Counted from the first letter of the stretch, positions 1 through 7,129 are shown. The stretch: DNA of 58,956 bases from CAYOXM01 sp964407925 (GCA_964407925.1 CAYOXM010000007.1:1-58956), one strand, 5' to 3'. Notes: a model not told the origin generated them from the letters alone. Program-made: numbers and translations.

Positions 1-396
1 GTCCGTCTCGAGGTGCGCCGCTCGGCTCAGCTCAAGCAGAACGAGAAGGTCATCGGCAACCAAGTGAAGGTGAAGGTCGTGAAGAACAAGGTCGCTCCCC
101 CGTTCCGCACTTGTCAGTTCGACATCATGTACAACGAGGGCATCTCCATCGCGGGAGACCTCTTGGACCTTGGCACTGAAATGGGCGTGCTTGCGAAAAG
201 CGGCAACAGCTACGCCTTTGGCGACGTGAAGCTCGGCGTGGGACGCGAGAACGCCAAGGCGTTCATCAAGGCCGACCAGAAGCTGCTCAAGGAAATCCGC
301 GCCGCCATCTGGAAAAAGACGCAGGAGGCGCCACTTGAAGCCGCGAACGAGGAAGACAAAGAGGAGGAAGAGGAGAAGGAACCCGCCATCGCATAG
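1..396 (+). CDS. recA: RecA recombinase, C-terminal part (gene starts upstream of the window)
   Basis: RecA is the ATP-dependent strand-exchange protein of homologous recombination and activator of the SOS response. The frame is open from base 1, so only the last 131 residues are present. Recognisable pieces are VKVVKNKVAPPF and FDIMYNEGIS from the end of the core, then the C-terminal domain (DLLDLGTEMGVL, YAFGDVKLGVGRENA). The protein ends in a very acidic tail (EEDKEEEEEKE), a common RecA feature that in E. coli tempers DNA binding. It is followed within 15 bases by an intrinsic terminator shared with the convergent small gene. The identification is secure; whether a lexA gene lies nearby cannot be seen. 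Confidence 0.95.
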   Translation, partial: VRLEVRRSAQLKQNEKVIGNQVKVKVVKNKVAPPFRTCQFDIMYNEGISIAGDLLDLGTEMGVLAKSGNSYAFGDVKLGVGRENAKAFIKADQKLLKEIRAAIWKKTQEAPLEAANEEDKEEEEEKEPAIA

Positions 397-410
397 CGGA
401 ATCCGAAATG

Positions 411-444
411 AAAAAGGCCCTCCGACGTCCGTCGGGGGGCTTTT
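411..444. terminator. Bidirectional intrinsic terminator between recA and the small membrane gene
   Basis: Arms 417-426 and 431-440 form a 10-bp GC-rich stem with one wobble pair around a 4-base loop. An A-run lies on the left and a T-run on the right, so it can stop transcription from both sides. Confidence 0.85.
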
Positions 445-448
445 CGCG

Positions 449-667
449 TCAATCGGACCAAACGGCCAGAAGCCAGGCGATGAGGACGATGACGAGAATG
501 AGCTGTATGCCGCCGAGCACGTAGAGCCCGAGGCCGAAGACGACAAGCTTCTGCCAGAAGCCTTCGGGACTGAGCATGCTGCTCGCGGCGAGATAGAACC
601 ACGTGGGAATGCCTGCGACGGCGATGCCGGCGGCGGTAAGAACGAGCTTGAAACCGAGATCTTTCAT
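449..667 (-). CDS. Small two-helix membrane protein of unknown function
   Basis: A 72-residue protein that I do not recognise. Two hydrophobic stretches, about residues 6-28 and 42-68 (rich in V, L, I and A), suggest a two-helix membrane protein with a short loop containing SPEGFW. It ends just inside the bidirectional terminator shared with recA. The ATG at 665-667 is preceded on the minus strand by a purine-rich GAGAGGC stretch that can act as a ribosome binding site. The composition is clearly protein-like rather than that of an antisense shadow, but no family or function can be given. Confidence 0.6.
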   Translation of the reverse strand: MKDLGFKLVLTAAGIAVAGIPTWFYLAASSMLSPEGFWQKLVVFGLGLYVLGGIQLILVIVLIAWLLAVWSD

Positions 668-743
668 GGTGCGCCTCTCCCTGCGGACGGACGGTGCAAG
701 CGTCGTGATGATAACGCGGCGGCACGGCTTTTCAAAGGATAAA

Positions 744-766
744 GAAAAGCCCCGGGTTGCCGGGGC
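744..766 (-). terminator. Intrinsic terminator after the 207-residue membrane gene
   Basis: Arms 749-755 and 760-766 form a 7-bp GC stem with a 4-base loop; on the minus strand it is followed by TTTTC and more T-rich sequence. It lies directly after the stop codon of the gene at 773-1396. Confidence 0.8.
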
Positions 767-772
767 CGTACT

Positions 773-1396
773 TCACGTGAACCAATCTTCGTCGTTGCAG
801 ACCTCGTCATCGGGAATCGCCGCAATTGCGGCAGGCAGGCCGATGACGGTCGGCACGCTTTCCTCGACGAAATGACTTTGCGGCTCCGTCGCGCGCGCTA
901 TCTCCTCCTCCAGCGCACGTATCTCTTCGAGGTTGACCTCGGCGGGCGGTCCGAGCTCGATGATGGGATCTGGCACGAGCGGGGGCGCGGACCATTGCTG
1001 CGGTGGCGGCGTGACGAGCGGCCGCGCGGCCGGCCAGAAGTGCCCCGGGACGGCGGTTTCACTGCCGTCCCGCCACGCGACGCCGTCGAAGGGAAACGTC
1101 GGATCTTGCCAGCGGGCGGCGTACGGTGACGGTTCGGGCTCGGCCGCTTGCTGCAGCGGGCGGCGGCGCCACACTGCCGGAGCGACGAAGACGCCGTATC
1201 CGAGGGCGACAACGCAGGCGTAAGCCAACGCGCCGATGAAGGCATCGTCGTCGACGTACGGGTTGCCCGATGCCGATTCGGCGAACAGATACAGGCAGGC
1301 GATGCCGGATGCCGGAACGACGAGCGAGCCAAGGGCGACGAGGGCGACGCCGATCGCCGTACTCGCGCCCCTCACCAGAAAAGGACGGTTATCCAT
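773..1396 (-). CDS. Two-helix membrane protein with a long acidic, proline-rich tail; unknown function
   Basis: A 207-residue protein without a recognised family. Residues about 8-36 and 48-72 are hydrophobic and look like two membrane helices, followed by WRRRP, which suggests the rest is cytoplasmic. The remaining 130 residues are rich in P, E and D, including an EEIRALEEEIARATE segment that may form a short coiled coil. I chose the ATG at 1394-1396 (MDNRPFLVRG) because GGAGG lies 4 bases upstream. The frame is open further upstream, but that part would be encoded by the efp terminator hairpin. Codon use matches its neighbours. Confidence 0.6.
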   Translation of the reverse strand: MDNRPFLVRGASTAIGVALVALGSLVVPASGIACLYLFAESASGNPYVDDDAFIGALAYACVVALGYGVFVAPAVWRRRPLQQAAEPEPSPYAARWQDPTFPFDGVAWRDGSETAVPGHFWPAARPLVTPPPQQWSAPPLVPDPIIELGPPAEVNLEEIRALEEEIARATEPQSHFVEESVPTVIGLPAAIAAIPDDEVCNDEDWFT

Positions 1397-1462
1397 GACT
1401 CCTCCGCGTTTTCGTTCATGGTGCGCAACATCCAACCACGACGAGGGCTTCCTGTCAATGCC

Positions 1463-1488
1463 AAAAGCCGGCCTCATGGCCGGCTTTT
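1463..1488 (-). terminator. Intrinsic terminator after efp
   Basis: A perfect 11-bp stem (1463-1473 with 1478-1488) with a TCAT loop is followed on the minus strand by CTTTTGGC. It lies 20 bases downstream of the efp stop. Confidence 0.85.
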
Positions 1489-1508
1489 TCACCCTAACGG
1501 AAACGAGG

Positions 1509-2069
1509 TCAGGCGCGCTCGACGTACTCGCCGGTTTCCGTATTGACCACCACCATGTCGCCCTCCTTCACGAACACCGGCACCTGAATCTTCATGCCGG
1601 TCTCGAGGGTGACTTCCTTCGTGACGCGGCCCTGGGCGGAGTCGCCCTTTTCGGCGGGCATCGCCTCGGTGACCCTGAAGGTGAGCTTCTTCGGCAAATC
1701 GATGGAGAGCGGGGTCTCGCCGTGCAGGAGCACCGCGACCTCCTGACCTTCCTTCAGGTACTGACCCTTGTCACCGACCAGTTCGTTCGACATGCCGTGC
1801 TGTTCGAAGCTCGCATTGTCCATGAACTGGTAGCTGTTCTCGTCCCTGTACAGGTACTGCATGTTCGCCCGCTCGAGCTCGACGAGGTCAATCGCCTCGC
1901 CCGCCTTGAAGGTGTGCTCGAGGACCTTGCCGGTCTGCACGTTCTTGAGACGGGTGCGCACGAACGCGCTCCCCTTGCCGGGATTGACGTGCTGGAAGTC
2001 GACGACGGCGCAAATGCCGTCCTTGAACATGATGAACGCGTCGCGCTTGAGATCGGTCGTGTCGGCCAT
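1509..2069 (-). CDS. efp: Translation elongation factor P with a modifiable lysine
   Basis: EF-P (186 residues, normal length) binds next to the P-site tRNA and relieves ribosome stalling at polyproline. The KOW-like N-terminal domain carries the modification loop NPGKGSAF, with lysine at position 32 at the tip; this residue is lysylated by EpmA in E. coli. Two OB-fold domains follow, with the C-terminal signature VFVKEGDMVVVNTETGEYVER. The gene lies directly downstream of an EpmA homologue on the same strand, 70 bases away, which implies that K32 is a lysylation site here too. The start ATG has no Shine-Dalgarno sequence; it is preceded by pyrimidine-rich repeats inside a nested inverted repeat. 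The proline-rich surface proteins of this window would be natural clients. Confidence 0.95.
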   Translation of the reverse strand: MADTTDLKRDAFIMFKDGICAVVDFQHVNPGKGSAFVRTRLKNVQTGKVLEHTFKAGEAIDLVELERANMQYLYRDENSYQFMDNASFEQHGMSNELVGDKGQYLKEGQEVAVLLHGETPLSIDLPKKLTFRVTEAMPAEKGDSAQGRVTKEVTLETGMKIQVPVFVKEGDMVVVNTETGEYVERA

Positions 2070-2073
2070 ATCG

Positions 2074-2147
2074 AGAGGTTAGAGGTGCAAAGGTTAGAGG
2101 TTAAAGTGCTGTATCGCTTTAACCTTGGAGCTCAGAGCTCTAACCTT
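2074..2147 (-). promoter_or_regulatory. Nested inverted repeat and CCTCTAACC repeats in the epmA-efp spacer
   Basis: The decamer at 2090-2099 (plus AAGGTTAGAG) is perfectly complementary to 2138-2147, enclosing a second stem, 2099-2106 with 2117-2124. The same AGGTTAGAGG word also occurs at 2076-2085, so the efp leader reads as repeated CCTCTAACC. A long leader hairpin lies immediately before efp and overlaps the epmA stop. Function is not known; attenuation or a protein-binding operator are possible. Confidence 0.45.
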
Positions 2148-3219
2148 CGTTTTTGAATAGGTCCCCTGCAGGAAAAAATAAAACATCCCGTATCGTAGGG
2201 GCGTCCGTGAGCAACATTACCAGACGGTCGACGCCTAAGGCAATACCGGCGGACGGTGGCATCTGGGCCACCGCCTCGAGAAACGCCTCGTCGATTCCGT
2301 ACCCGTGACGGCCGAGTTTTTCCCTCAGATCACGCTCTTCCTCCAGGCGGCGGCGCTGCTCCGCGGCGTCGTTCAGCTCGGAAAAGGCGTTTGCCAGCTC
2401 GAGACCGCCGCAGTACGCCTCGAAGCGTTCGGCATAGCGGTAATCGCCGGGCTTCAGTCGGGCAAGCGCCGCCATCGAGCGCGGATACTCGTGGAGGATG
2501 AGGGGCCTGATGCTCGCACTCCCGTCCCTCGGGCTTGTCCCGAGCTTAGGCTCCACGTCGCGCAGGAAAATCTTGAAGAACACGTCGTCCCAAGTGTCGT
2601 CAGCCGACACCACGCATCCTTTCGCCTCCGCTTCGCGCCGAAACCATTCGGGATCGTCGATCGCCCTATCGAGGTCGATACCGGCATGCTCCGCCATCGC
2701 GTCCTTCACCGTAAGGCGCGGCCACGGCGGCGTGAGGTCGACTACCCTGCCGCCGAACCTGATGCGCGGGGAACCGGTGACTGCGGTCGCAACGGCGGCG
2801 CACATCTCCTCGGTGTCCGCCATCATCGCGCCGTAGTCGGCATTCGCGCGGTACCACTCGATCATCGTGAATTCCGGATTGTGCGATCCGTCCCACGGCT
2901 CGCCGTTCCGGAAGCACTTGGCGATTTCAAAGACGCGCTCGACGCCGCCGCCAAGGAGCTTCTTCATCGCGTATTCCGGCGAAGTGATCAGGTAGCCCTC
3001 GAACGAAGCGCCGTCGTGACGCGCGAGACGGGTGACGAACGGATCGAGATGCGGTTCCATTCCCGGGAGCGCGACGAGCGTCGGCGTTTCGACCTCGAGG
3101 AAACCCCGTGACGAGAAGAACCCGCGGATTTCCGCGAGGATCTTGGCGCGCGTCTCCATCCGGACGCGATAGGCGGCGTCCGTTTTCAGGCGTTTCCAAT
3201 TGGGTTCGCGGTTCTCCAT
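2140..3219 (-). CDS. epmA: EpmA-type lysyl-tRNA-synthetase paralogue (EF-P lysine ligase)
   Basis: A 359-residue class II lysyl-tRNA synthetase catalytic core without the N-terminal OB-fold anticodon domain, which is the architecture of EpmA/GenX/PoxA (325 residues in E. coli). EpmA attaches a lysine to a lysine of EF-P. Motifs seen: EVETPTLV, LITSPEYAMKKLL, motif 2 as FRNGEPW then HNPEFTMIEWYR, ELANAFSELND, and motif 3 GIALGVDRLVML. These match EpmA more closely than LysS in spacing and wording. The ATG at 3217-3219 begins MENREPNWKRL, which aligns with the family N-terminus. It is followed by efp. EpmB, which makes beta-lysine in E. coli, is not in the window. The alternative, a truncated LysS, is less likely because all catalytic motifs are intact and efp is adjacent. 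Confidence 0.88.
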   Translation of the reverse strand: MENREPNWKRLKTDAAYRVRMETRAKILAEIRGFFSSRGFLEVETPTLVALPGMEPHLDPFVTRLARHDGASFEGYLITSPEYAMKKLLGGGVERVFEIAKCFRNGEPWDGSHNPEFTMIEWYRANADYGAMMADTEEMCAAVATAVTGSPRIRFGGRVVDLTPPWPRLTVKDAMAEHAGIDLDRAIDDPEWFRREAEAKGCVVSADDTWDDVFFKIFLRDVEPKLGTSPRDGSASIRPLILHEYPRSMAALARLKPGDYRYAERFEAYCGGLELANAFSELNDAAEQRRRLEEERDLREKLGRHGYGIDEAFLEAVAQMPPSAGIALGVDRLVMLLTDAPTIRDVLFFPAGDLFKNEG

Positions 3220-3226
3220 AGTCGCA

Positions 3227-3251
3227 AAATCCCGCCGTGCGGGCGGGATTT
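3227..3251 (-). terminator. Intrinsic terminator between rpsR and epmA
   Basis: A perfect 10-bp stem (3227-3236 with 3242-3251, AAATCCCGCC) ends in a short T-run on the minus strand. It probably separates the rpsF-ssb-rpsR unit from epmA-efp, although leaky read-through is possible because epmA starts only 8 bases later. Confidence 0.75.
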
Positions 3252-3266
3252 CTGCTGCGGTTTTCC

Positions 3267-3509
3267 TTATTTGACGACGTAAGGGAGCAAGGCCATGGTG
3301 CGCGCCCGCTTGATGGCCTCGGAAAGCATGCGCTGATGCTTCGCGCAGACGCCGCTCCTGCGGCGCGGGACGATCTTCCCGTACGAGGAGGTGTAGCGGC
3401 GCAGGGCGTTCGCGTCCTTGTAATCGACGGCGCGGACGGACTTGATGCAGAAGCCGCAGTGGCGCTGCTCGTCCAATCCGCCGTTTTTCTTCTGATTCCT
3501 TCGGTTCAT
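3267..3509 (-). CDS. rpsR: Ribosomal protein bS18, zinc-binding type
   Basis: Small-subunit protein bS18 (80 residues), which forms a heterodimer with bS6 on the 16S rRNA platform. The core matches well: VDYKDANALRRYTSSYGKIV, then AIKRARTMALLPY. This copy has cysteines in the zinc-ribbon pattern of C+ paralogues: HCGFC near residue 19 and GVCAKH near residue 54. E. coli S18 lacks these. It lies 3 bases after ssb in the usual rpsF-ssb-rpsR order and ends in a terminator. The zinc site is read from the sequence; metal binding itself is inference from the C+/C- ribosomal protein families. Confidence 0.95.
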   Translation of the reverse strand: MNRRNQKKNGGLDEQRHCGFCIKSVRAVDYKDANALRRYTSSYGKIVPRRRSGVCAKHQRMLSEAIKRARTMALLPYVVK

Positions 3510-3512
3510 AGT

Positions 3513-3962
3513 TTAAAAGGGGATGTCCTCTACCCTGATCTCGTCCTCGCCGCCCTGGGCCGCTGCCGCAGGGGCCGCTGAATAGGACGCGGCGGAAGCG
3601 GTTGCACGCGCTTCGCCGCCGGCGGGAGCCGCGCCTCCGCGGTCCAGCATGATCATGTTCTCGCAGACGATCTCGGTGCGGGTGCGCTTCTGGCCGTCCT
3701 GCCCTTCCCATTCGCGGGTCTGGAGCCGGCCCTCGACGTACACCTTCCTGCCCTTGGCGAGGAACTGTCCGCAAATCTCGGCGAGCTTCCCCCACGCGAC
3801 GATGTTGTGAAACTCGGCTTTCTCCTGCTTCTGCCCCGAGGCGTCCTTCCAGGCATGGTTGGTCGCCACGCCGAACGACGCGACGTTTTGGCCGGTCGTC
3901 GTCGTGCGGACTTCCGGATCGCGGGTGAGGTTGCCGATGATCATCGCGCGGTTGAGGTTCAT
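3513..3962 (-). CDS. ssb: Single-stranded DNA-binding protein
   Basis: SSB (149 residues) coats single-stranded DNA in replication and repair. The OB-fold spans about residues 1-108 (MNLNRAMIIGNLTRDPEVR, FHNIVAWGKLAEICGQFLAKG, VYVEGRLQTREW). A flexible Ala/Gly/Pro linker follows, and the protein ends in the acidic tip EDIPF, the peptide that recruits SSB-binding enzymes. It lies between rpsF (34 bases upstream) and rpsR (3 bases downstream), the widespread bacterial arrangement that co-regulates it with the ribosomal proteins. Confidence 0.97.
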   Translation of the reverse strand: MNLNRAMIIGNLTRDPEVRTTTTGQNVASFGVATNHAWKDASGQKQEKAEFHNIVAWGKLAEICGQFLAKGRKVYVEGRLQTREWEGQDGQKRTRTEIVCENMIMLDRGGAAPAGGEARATASAASYSAAPAAAAQGGEDEIRVEDIPF

Positions 3963-3996
3963 ACGATCCCCGTTACGTTAGATAATCTAGTTATTT

Positions 3997-4467
3997 TCAG
4001 AGTACCTCTTCGGTGAGAATCTCGTCCAACTTCTTGTCGAGTTCCTCCATGGTGAGGGGATCCTTGACGGCGGCGGGCGCCTGCTGGACGGGCGGAGCCA
4101 TCGGGCGCGGGCGCGGAGCCTCGTCGCCTTCGGCGCGCTGCTCGACCTCGACGAGCGAAGGGATGTTGGTGAGGTACGGGTCGCGGGCGACGATCATGTG
4201 GCGGAGAATCTCGGCCGAGAGGCGGAGAGTCTCGTTCAGCTTGGCGACGGCGGCTGCGTCGGCTTCGAAGTAGGCCAGAACGTAATTGCCGTGACGAACG
4301 TGCTGGATGGGGTACGCGAGCTTGCGCTTCCCAAGGTCGTGCATTTCGGAGACGTTCGCGCCCGCCGAAACGACGACGCCCTTCACCCGCTCCATGAGCT
4401 GGGCGATCTCGGCCTCGGTGTACTTGGCCGGGATGATGTAGAGGAGTTCGTATCGCTCCATAGACAT
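3997..4467 (-). CDS. rpsF: Ribosomal protein bS6 with a C-terminal extension
   Basis: bS6 (156 residues) pairs with bS18 on the small-subunit platform. The ferredoxin-like fold covers about residues 1-95 (MERYELLYIIPAKYTEAEI, GKRKLAYPIQHVRHGNYVL, EILRHMIVARDPY). The remaining 60 residues are a Pro/Ala-rich linker and a final charged helix (LTMEELDKKLDEILTEEV) not present in the compact family members. The ATG at 4465-4467 is used; its AAGG ribosome binding site lies inside the 3' strand of a leader stem, which suggests translational feedback (separate entry). A second ATG two codons later is also possible. Confidence 0.95.
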   Translation of the reverse strand: MSMERYELLYIIPAKYTEAEIAQLMERVKGVVVSAGANVSEMHDLGKRKLAYPIQHVRHGNYVLAYFEADAAAVAKLNETLRLSAEILRHMIVARDPYLTNIPSLVEVEQRAEGDEAPRPRPMAPPVQQAPAAVKDPLTMEELDKKLDEILTEEVL

Positions 4468-4521
4468 GCCTTATTCGTGCTCTTCGCACGACCCCGCGGC
4501 TGCGGAGTGCGGAAATAAGGC
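4465..4521 (-). promoter_or_regulatory. Candidate S6:S18 autoregulatory leader RNA of rpsF
   Basis: In the minus-strand transcript, GCCUUAUU (4514-4521) pairs perfectly with AAUAAGGC (4468-4475), which directly abuts the AUG and contains the ribosome binding site. Stacked on it without a gap is the hairpin CGUGC/GCACG (4476-4480 with 4486-4490). The other side of the junction is a 23-base loop holding three CCG words. This matches the described S6:S18 leader plan: two stacked helices and an asymmetric CCG loop mimicking the 16S rRNA site. Folding was judged by eye only. Confidence 0.6.
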
Positions 4522-4649
4522 TAAATGACGCTTAATTGCATCAACAGGCCGAACCTTAACACGAGGCCTGATGCATGGCAAGGGATGCGGGGCAGGGCGT
4601 TCTTCCATATATATAGGCCTGGAGGCTCGCCAAACCGCGCCGCATCGGC

Positions 4650-4664
4650 TATGGTGAATCGCGT
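4650..4664 (+). promoter_or_regulatory. Possible -10 element directly in front of the methyltransferase start
   Basis: GCTATGGTG lies 9 bases before the ATG with no ribosome binding site between. It resembles the GCTATACTG elements in front of rmuC and the ROK gene and would give a leaderless or near-leaderless mRNA. The -10 match is weak (TATGGT) and no -35 is evident. Confidence 0.3.
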
Positions 4665-5939
4665 ATGCGCCATTTCTTCATACTCGGAACGAATCCGGTC
4701 CTCTCGACCGCGGAAATCATCGCCCTCCTCGACGGGCGACATTTTACCGTGACCGAGATGCACAAGCAGGCGCTCATCGTCGACGGCGCGAACGGAGCCG
4801 CCCTCGACGCGAAAGAGCTGATGGGTCGGCTCGGAGGCACCATCAAAATCGGCACAATCGTCGAGGAGGACCTCGCGATCAGCGCTGACGTCCTCATCGA
4901 AAAAATGCTCGCGGGACTCTCCCACCGCGTCGCTGACGTCGGCAATGCGACGTTCGGCATGTCCGTATATTCACTCGACGGCGACAGTCCCGCGAACAAG
5001 GCCGCCGCGGTCGCCGGAAAGTTCAAGCGCGTCGGCATGGAGGTAAAGCGCCGCCTTAAGGAGGCCGGCTGCGCGGCCCGGTTCGTGATGCCGCAAGTCG
5101 GAACGGCGCTCACGTCGGTCGCCGTCGGCAAGAACAAAATGCTCGAGGACGGCGCGGAATTCGTCGCCCTCGTGAAGGGCGACCGGCTCCTTCTCGGAAA
5201 GACGGACGTCATCCAGCCGTTCGAGGAGTTCTCGGCGGTCGACTACGGCCGTCCGGAACGCGACACGGTGCAAGGGATGCTCCCACCGAAGCTGGCGCGC
5301 ATCATGATAAACCTCATCCACGTGTCTCGCGAGGTAAAGGACGTGACGCTCATGGATCCGTTCTGCGGATCAGGGACGATTCTCACCGAAGCGCTGCAGA
5401 TGGGCTTTCGCGAGCTCTACGGAAGCGACAAAAATCCCGATGCGGTCGTCGCGACGCAGAAAAACATCGAATGGCTCCAATCGAAGGGGTTGGCGCCGAA
5501 CGACGGGTCGTCGCACGTCGCGACGTTCGCTTCGGACGCGCGAGAGGTCCATGCGAAAGTAAAACCGACAAGCATAGACGCCATCGTCTCCGAACCGTAC
5601 CTCGGTCCGCCGCGTACCGGCCGGGAGAAGCGGGGCGAGATTCAGAAAACCCTGTCCGACCTTTCCAACCTGTATCTCGAATGCCTCTCGGGCTGGAAGA
5701 AGATACTGAAACCGGGAGCGCCGGTCGTCCTCGCCCTTCCGGTCTACATCATGGGCATCGAGAAGCACGGCATCAACGTGAACGAGTTCGCGGGACTCGG
5801 CTTCCGCACGGAACCGCTGCTTCCGAACCTCATCCTGTCGCGCCTCGGCGTACGGGAAACCAAGAACCATGGCCTGCTGTACGGACGCAACGACCAACAT
5901 GTTTGGAGGGAAATCGTAAGATTGAGAGTTTCGGAGTGA
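4665..5939 (+). CDS. THUMP/TRM11-like SAM-dependent RNA methyltransferase
   Basis: A 424-residue protein with the two-part layout of the TRM11/Trm-G10 group: an N-terminal RNA-binding part (residues about 1-200; the opening MRHFFILGTNPVLSTAEI resembles the family start) and a C-terminal Rossmann methyltransferase. SAM motif I is LMDPFCGSGTILTEAL (about residue 230). The catalytic motif IV, usually DPPYG in this group, reads SEPYLGPP (about residue 309). The family methylates the exocyclic amine of guanosine in tRNA, so tRNA m2G modification is likely, but position and substrate cannot be read from sequence. It is transcribed alone and ends at a strong bidirectional terminator. Confidence 0.75.
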   Translation: MRHFFILGTNPVLSTAEIIALLDGRHFTVTEMHKQALIVDGANGAALDAKELMGRLGGTIKIGTIVEEDLAISADVLIEKMLAGLSHRVADVGNATFGMSVYSLDGDSPANKAAAVAGKFKRVGMEVKRRLKEAGCAARFVMPQVGTALTSVAVGKNKMLEDGAEFVALVKGDRLLLGKTDVIQPFEEFSAVDYGRPERDTVQGMLPPKLARIMINLIHVSREVKDVTLMDPFCGSGTILTEALQMGFRELYGSDKNPDAVVATQKNIEWLQSKGLAPNDGSSHVATFASDAREVHAKVKPTSIDAIVSEPYLGPPRTGREKRGEIQKTLSDLSNLYLECLSGWKKILKPGAPVVLALPVYIMGIEKHGINVNEFAGLGFRTEPLLPNLILSRLGVRETKNHGLLYGRNDQHVWREIVRLRVSE

Positions 5940-5962
5940 AGAGAGGAGCGTGAAAAGTACAT

Positions 5963-5988
5963 AAAAAGCGGGCAAAGCCCGCTTTTTT
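5963..5988. terminator. Bidirectional terminator between the methyltransferase and ychF
   Basis: A perfect 11-bp stem (5963-5973 with 5977-5987, AAAAAGCGGGC) with an AAA loop is flanked by A- and T-runs and serves both converging genes. Confidence 0.92.
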
Positions 5989-6029
5989 CTGTTCACTCTG
6001 GACTTTTCTCTTTCCACTCCTCCCATGCC

Positions 6030-7103
6030 CTATGCCCCGACGCGGAAGTGCACCACGTCGCCGTCGCGCATCACGTAATCCTTGCCTTCGACGCGCAACT
6101 TCCCCTTATCCCGGGCGCCAGACTCCCCAAGTTCCACGAAGTCCTTCCAATCGACGATTTCCGCGCGGATGAACGACTTCTCGAAGTCGGTATGGATGAC
6201 GCCCGCGGCTTGCGGCGCCTTCGTCCCCTTCACGATGGTCCAAGCCTTGGTTTCGATTTCGCCCGACGTGAGGAACGTCATGAGGCCGAGCAGGTCGTAT
6301 GCGGCGGTGATGAGCTGATCGAGACCGGTCATCTTCAGGCCAAGCGCGTCGAGATAGTCCTTGACCTCTTCGGGAGGGAGGGACGCAAGTTCCTCCTCGA
6401 GACGGATGCAGAGCGGCAGCTGGAGGTTTGCGGGAAGCGACGGTACGCGATAGCCGGCTTTCAACTGCTCCTCGTCGACGTTCACGACGTAAAGAAGCGG
6501 CTTCGCGGTGATGAGCTGCATCTCGCGCATGGCGTGCGTCTCGTCTTCGGTGAGATCGGCCTCGCGCGCGGCCTTCCCCTCAACGAGAAGGGCGTTCACC
6601 TTCTCGAGCGCCTCGAGCAGCGTCTTAAGGTCGCGGTCGGCTCCGGACTTCGCCTGTTTCCTGACCGAATCGAGACGCTTTTCGACCGTGGCGAGGTCGG
6701 CGTAAATCAGCTCGAGGTTGATGATTTCGATGTCCGATGCGGGATCGATCTTTCCGGACACATGGACGATGTCCTTGTTCTCGAACGCTCGCACGACTTC
6801 GATGATGGCGTCGGCCTCGCGGATATGCGCGAGAAACTTGTTGCCGAGCCCCTCGCCCTTCGATGCGCCGGCGACGATTCCGGCGATGTCGACGAACTCG
6901 ACCGTCGCCGGGACGACCTTGGCAGATTTCGAGGCTTTCGCGAGCGCATCGAGACGGGGGTCCGGCACGGCGACGACCCCGACGTTCGGCTCGATGGTGC
7001 AGAACGGGTAGTTCGCGCAGTCGACCTGCTTCTTGGTGATGGCCTTGAACAGCGTGGACTTGCCGACGTTCGGGAGCCCGACGATTCCTACTTTGAGGGA
7101 CAT
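6030..7103 (-). CDS. ychF: Ribosome-binding ATPase YchF (OLA1 family)
   Basis: YchF is an Obg-family P-loop NTPase that prefers ATP and binds ribosomes; it acts in translation and stress responses. The 357-residue protein shows G1 GLPNVGKST, the switch region PFCTIEPNVGVV, G3 as DIAGIVAGASKGEGLGNKFL, the G4-equivalent NVDE, and the C-terminal TGS domain (TKAPQAAGVIHTDFEKSFIRA in shorter recognisable pieces, then VMRDGDVVHFR). The ATG at 7101-7103 (MSLKVGIVG) is the family start; the frame stays open upstream only through the tRNA-Ala gene. It lies downstream of tRNA-Ala(GGC), separated by a terminator. Confidence 0.97.
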   Translation of the reverse strand: MSLKVGIVGLPNVGKSTLFKAITKKQVDCANYPFCTIEPNVGVVAVPDPRLDALAKASKSAKVVPATVEFVDIAGIVAGASKGEGLGNKFLAHIREADAIIEVVRAFENKDIVHVSGKIDPASDIEIINLELIYADLATVEKRLDSVRKQAKSGADRDLKTLLEALEKVNALLVEGKAAREADLTEDETHAMREMQLITAKPLLYVVNVDEEQLKAGYRVPSLPANLQLPLCIRLEEELASLPPEEVKDYLDALGLKMTGLDQLITAAYDLLGLMTFLTSGEIETKAWTIVKGTKAPQAAGVIHTDFEKSFIRAEIVDWKDFVELGESGARDKGKLRVEGKDYVMRDGDVVHFRVGA

Positions 7104-7129
7104 AACGAAAATTCTTTTACCAAACAAAT

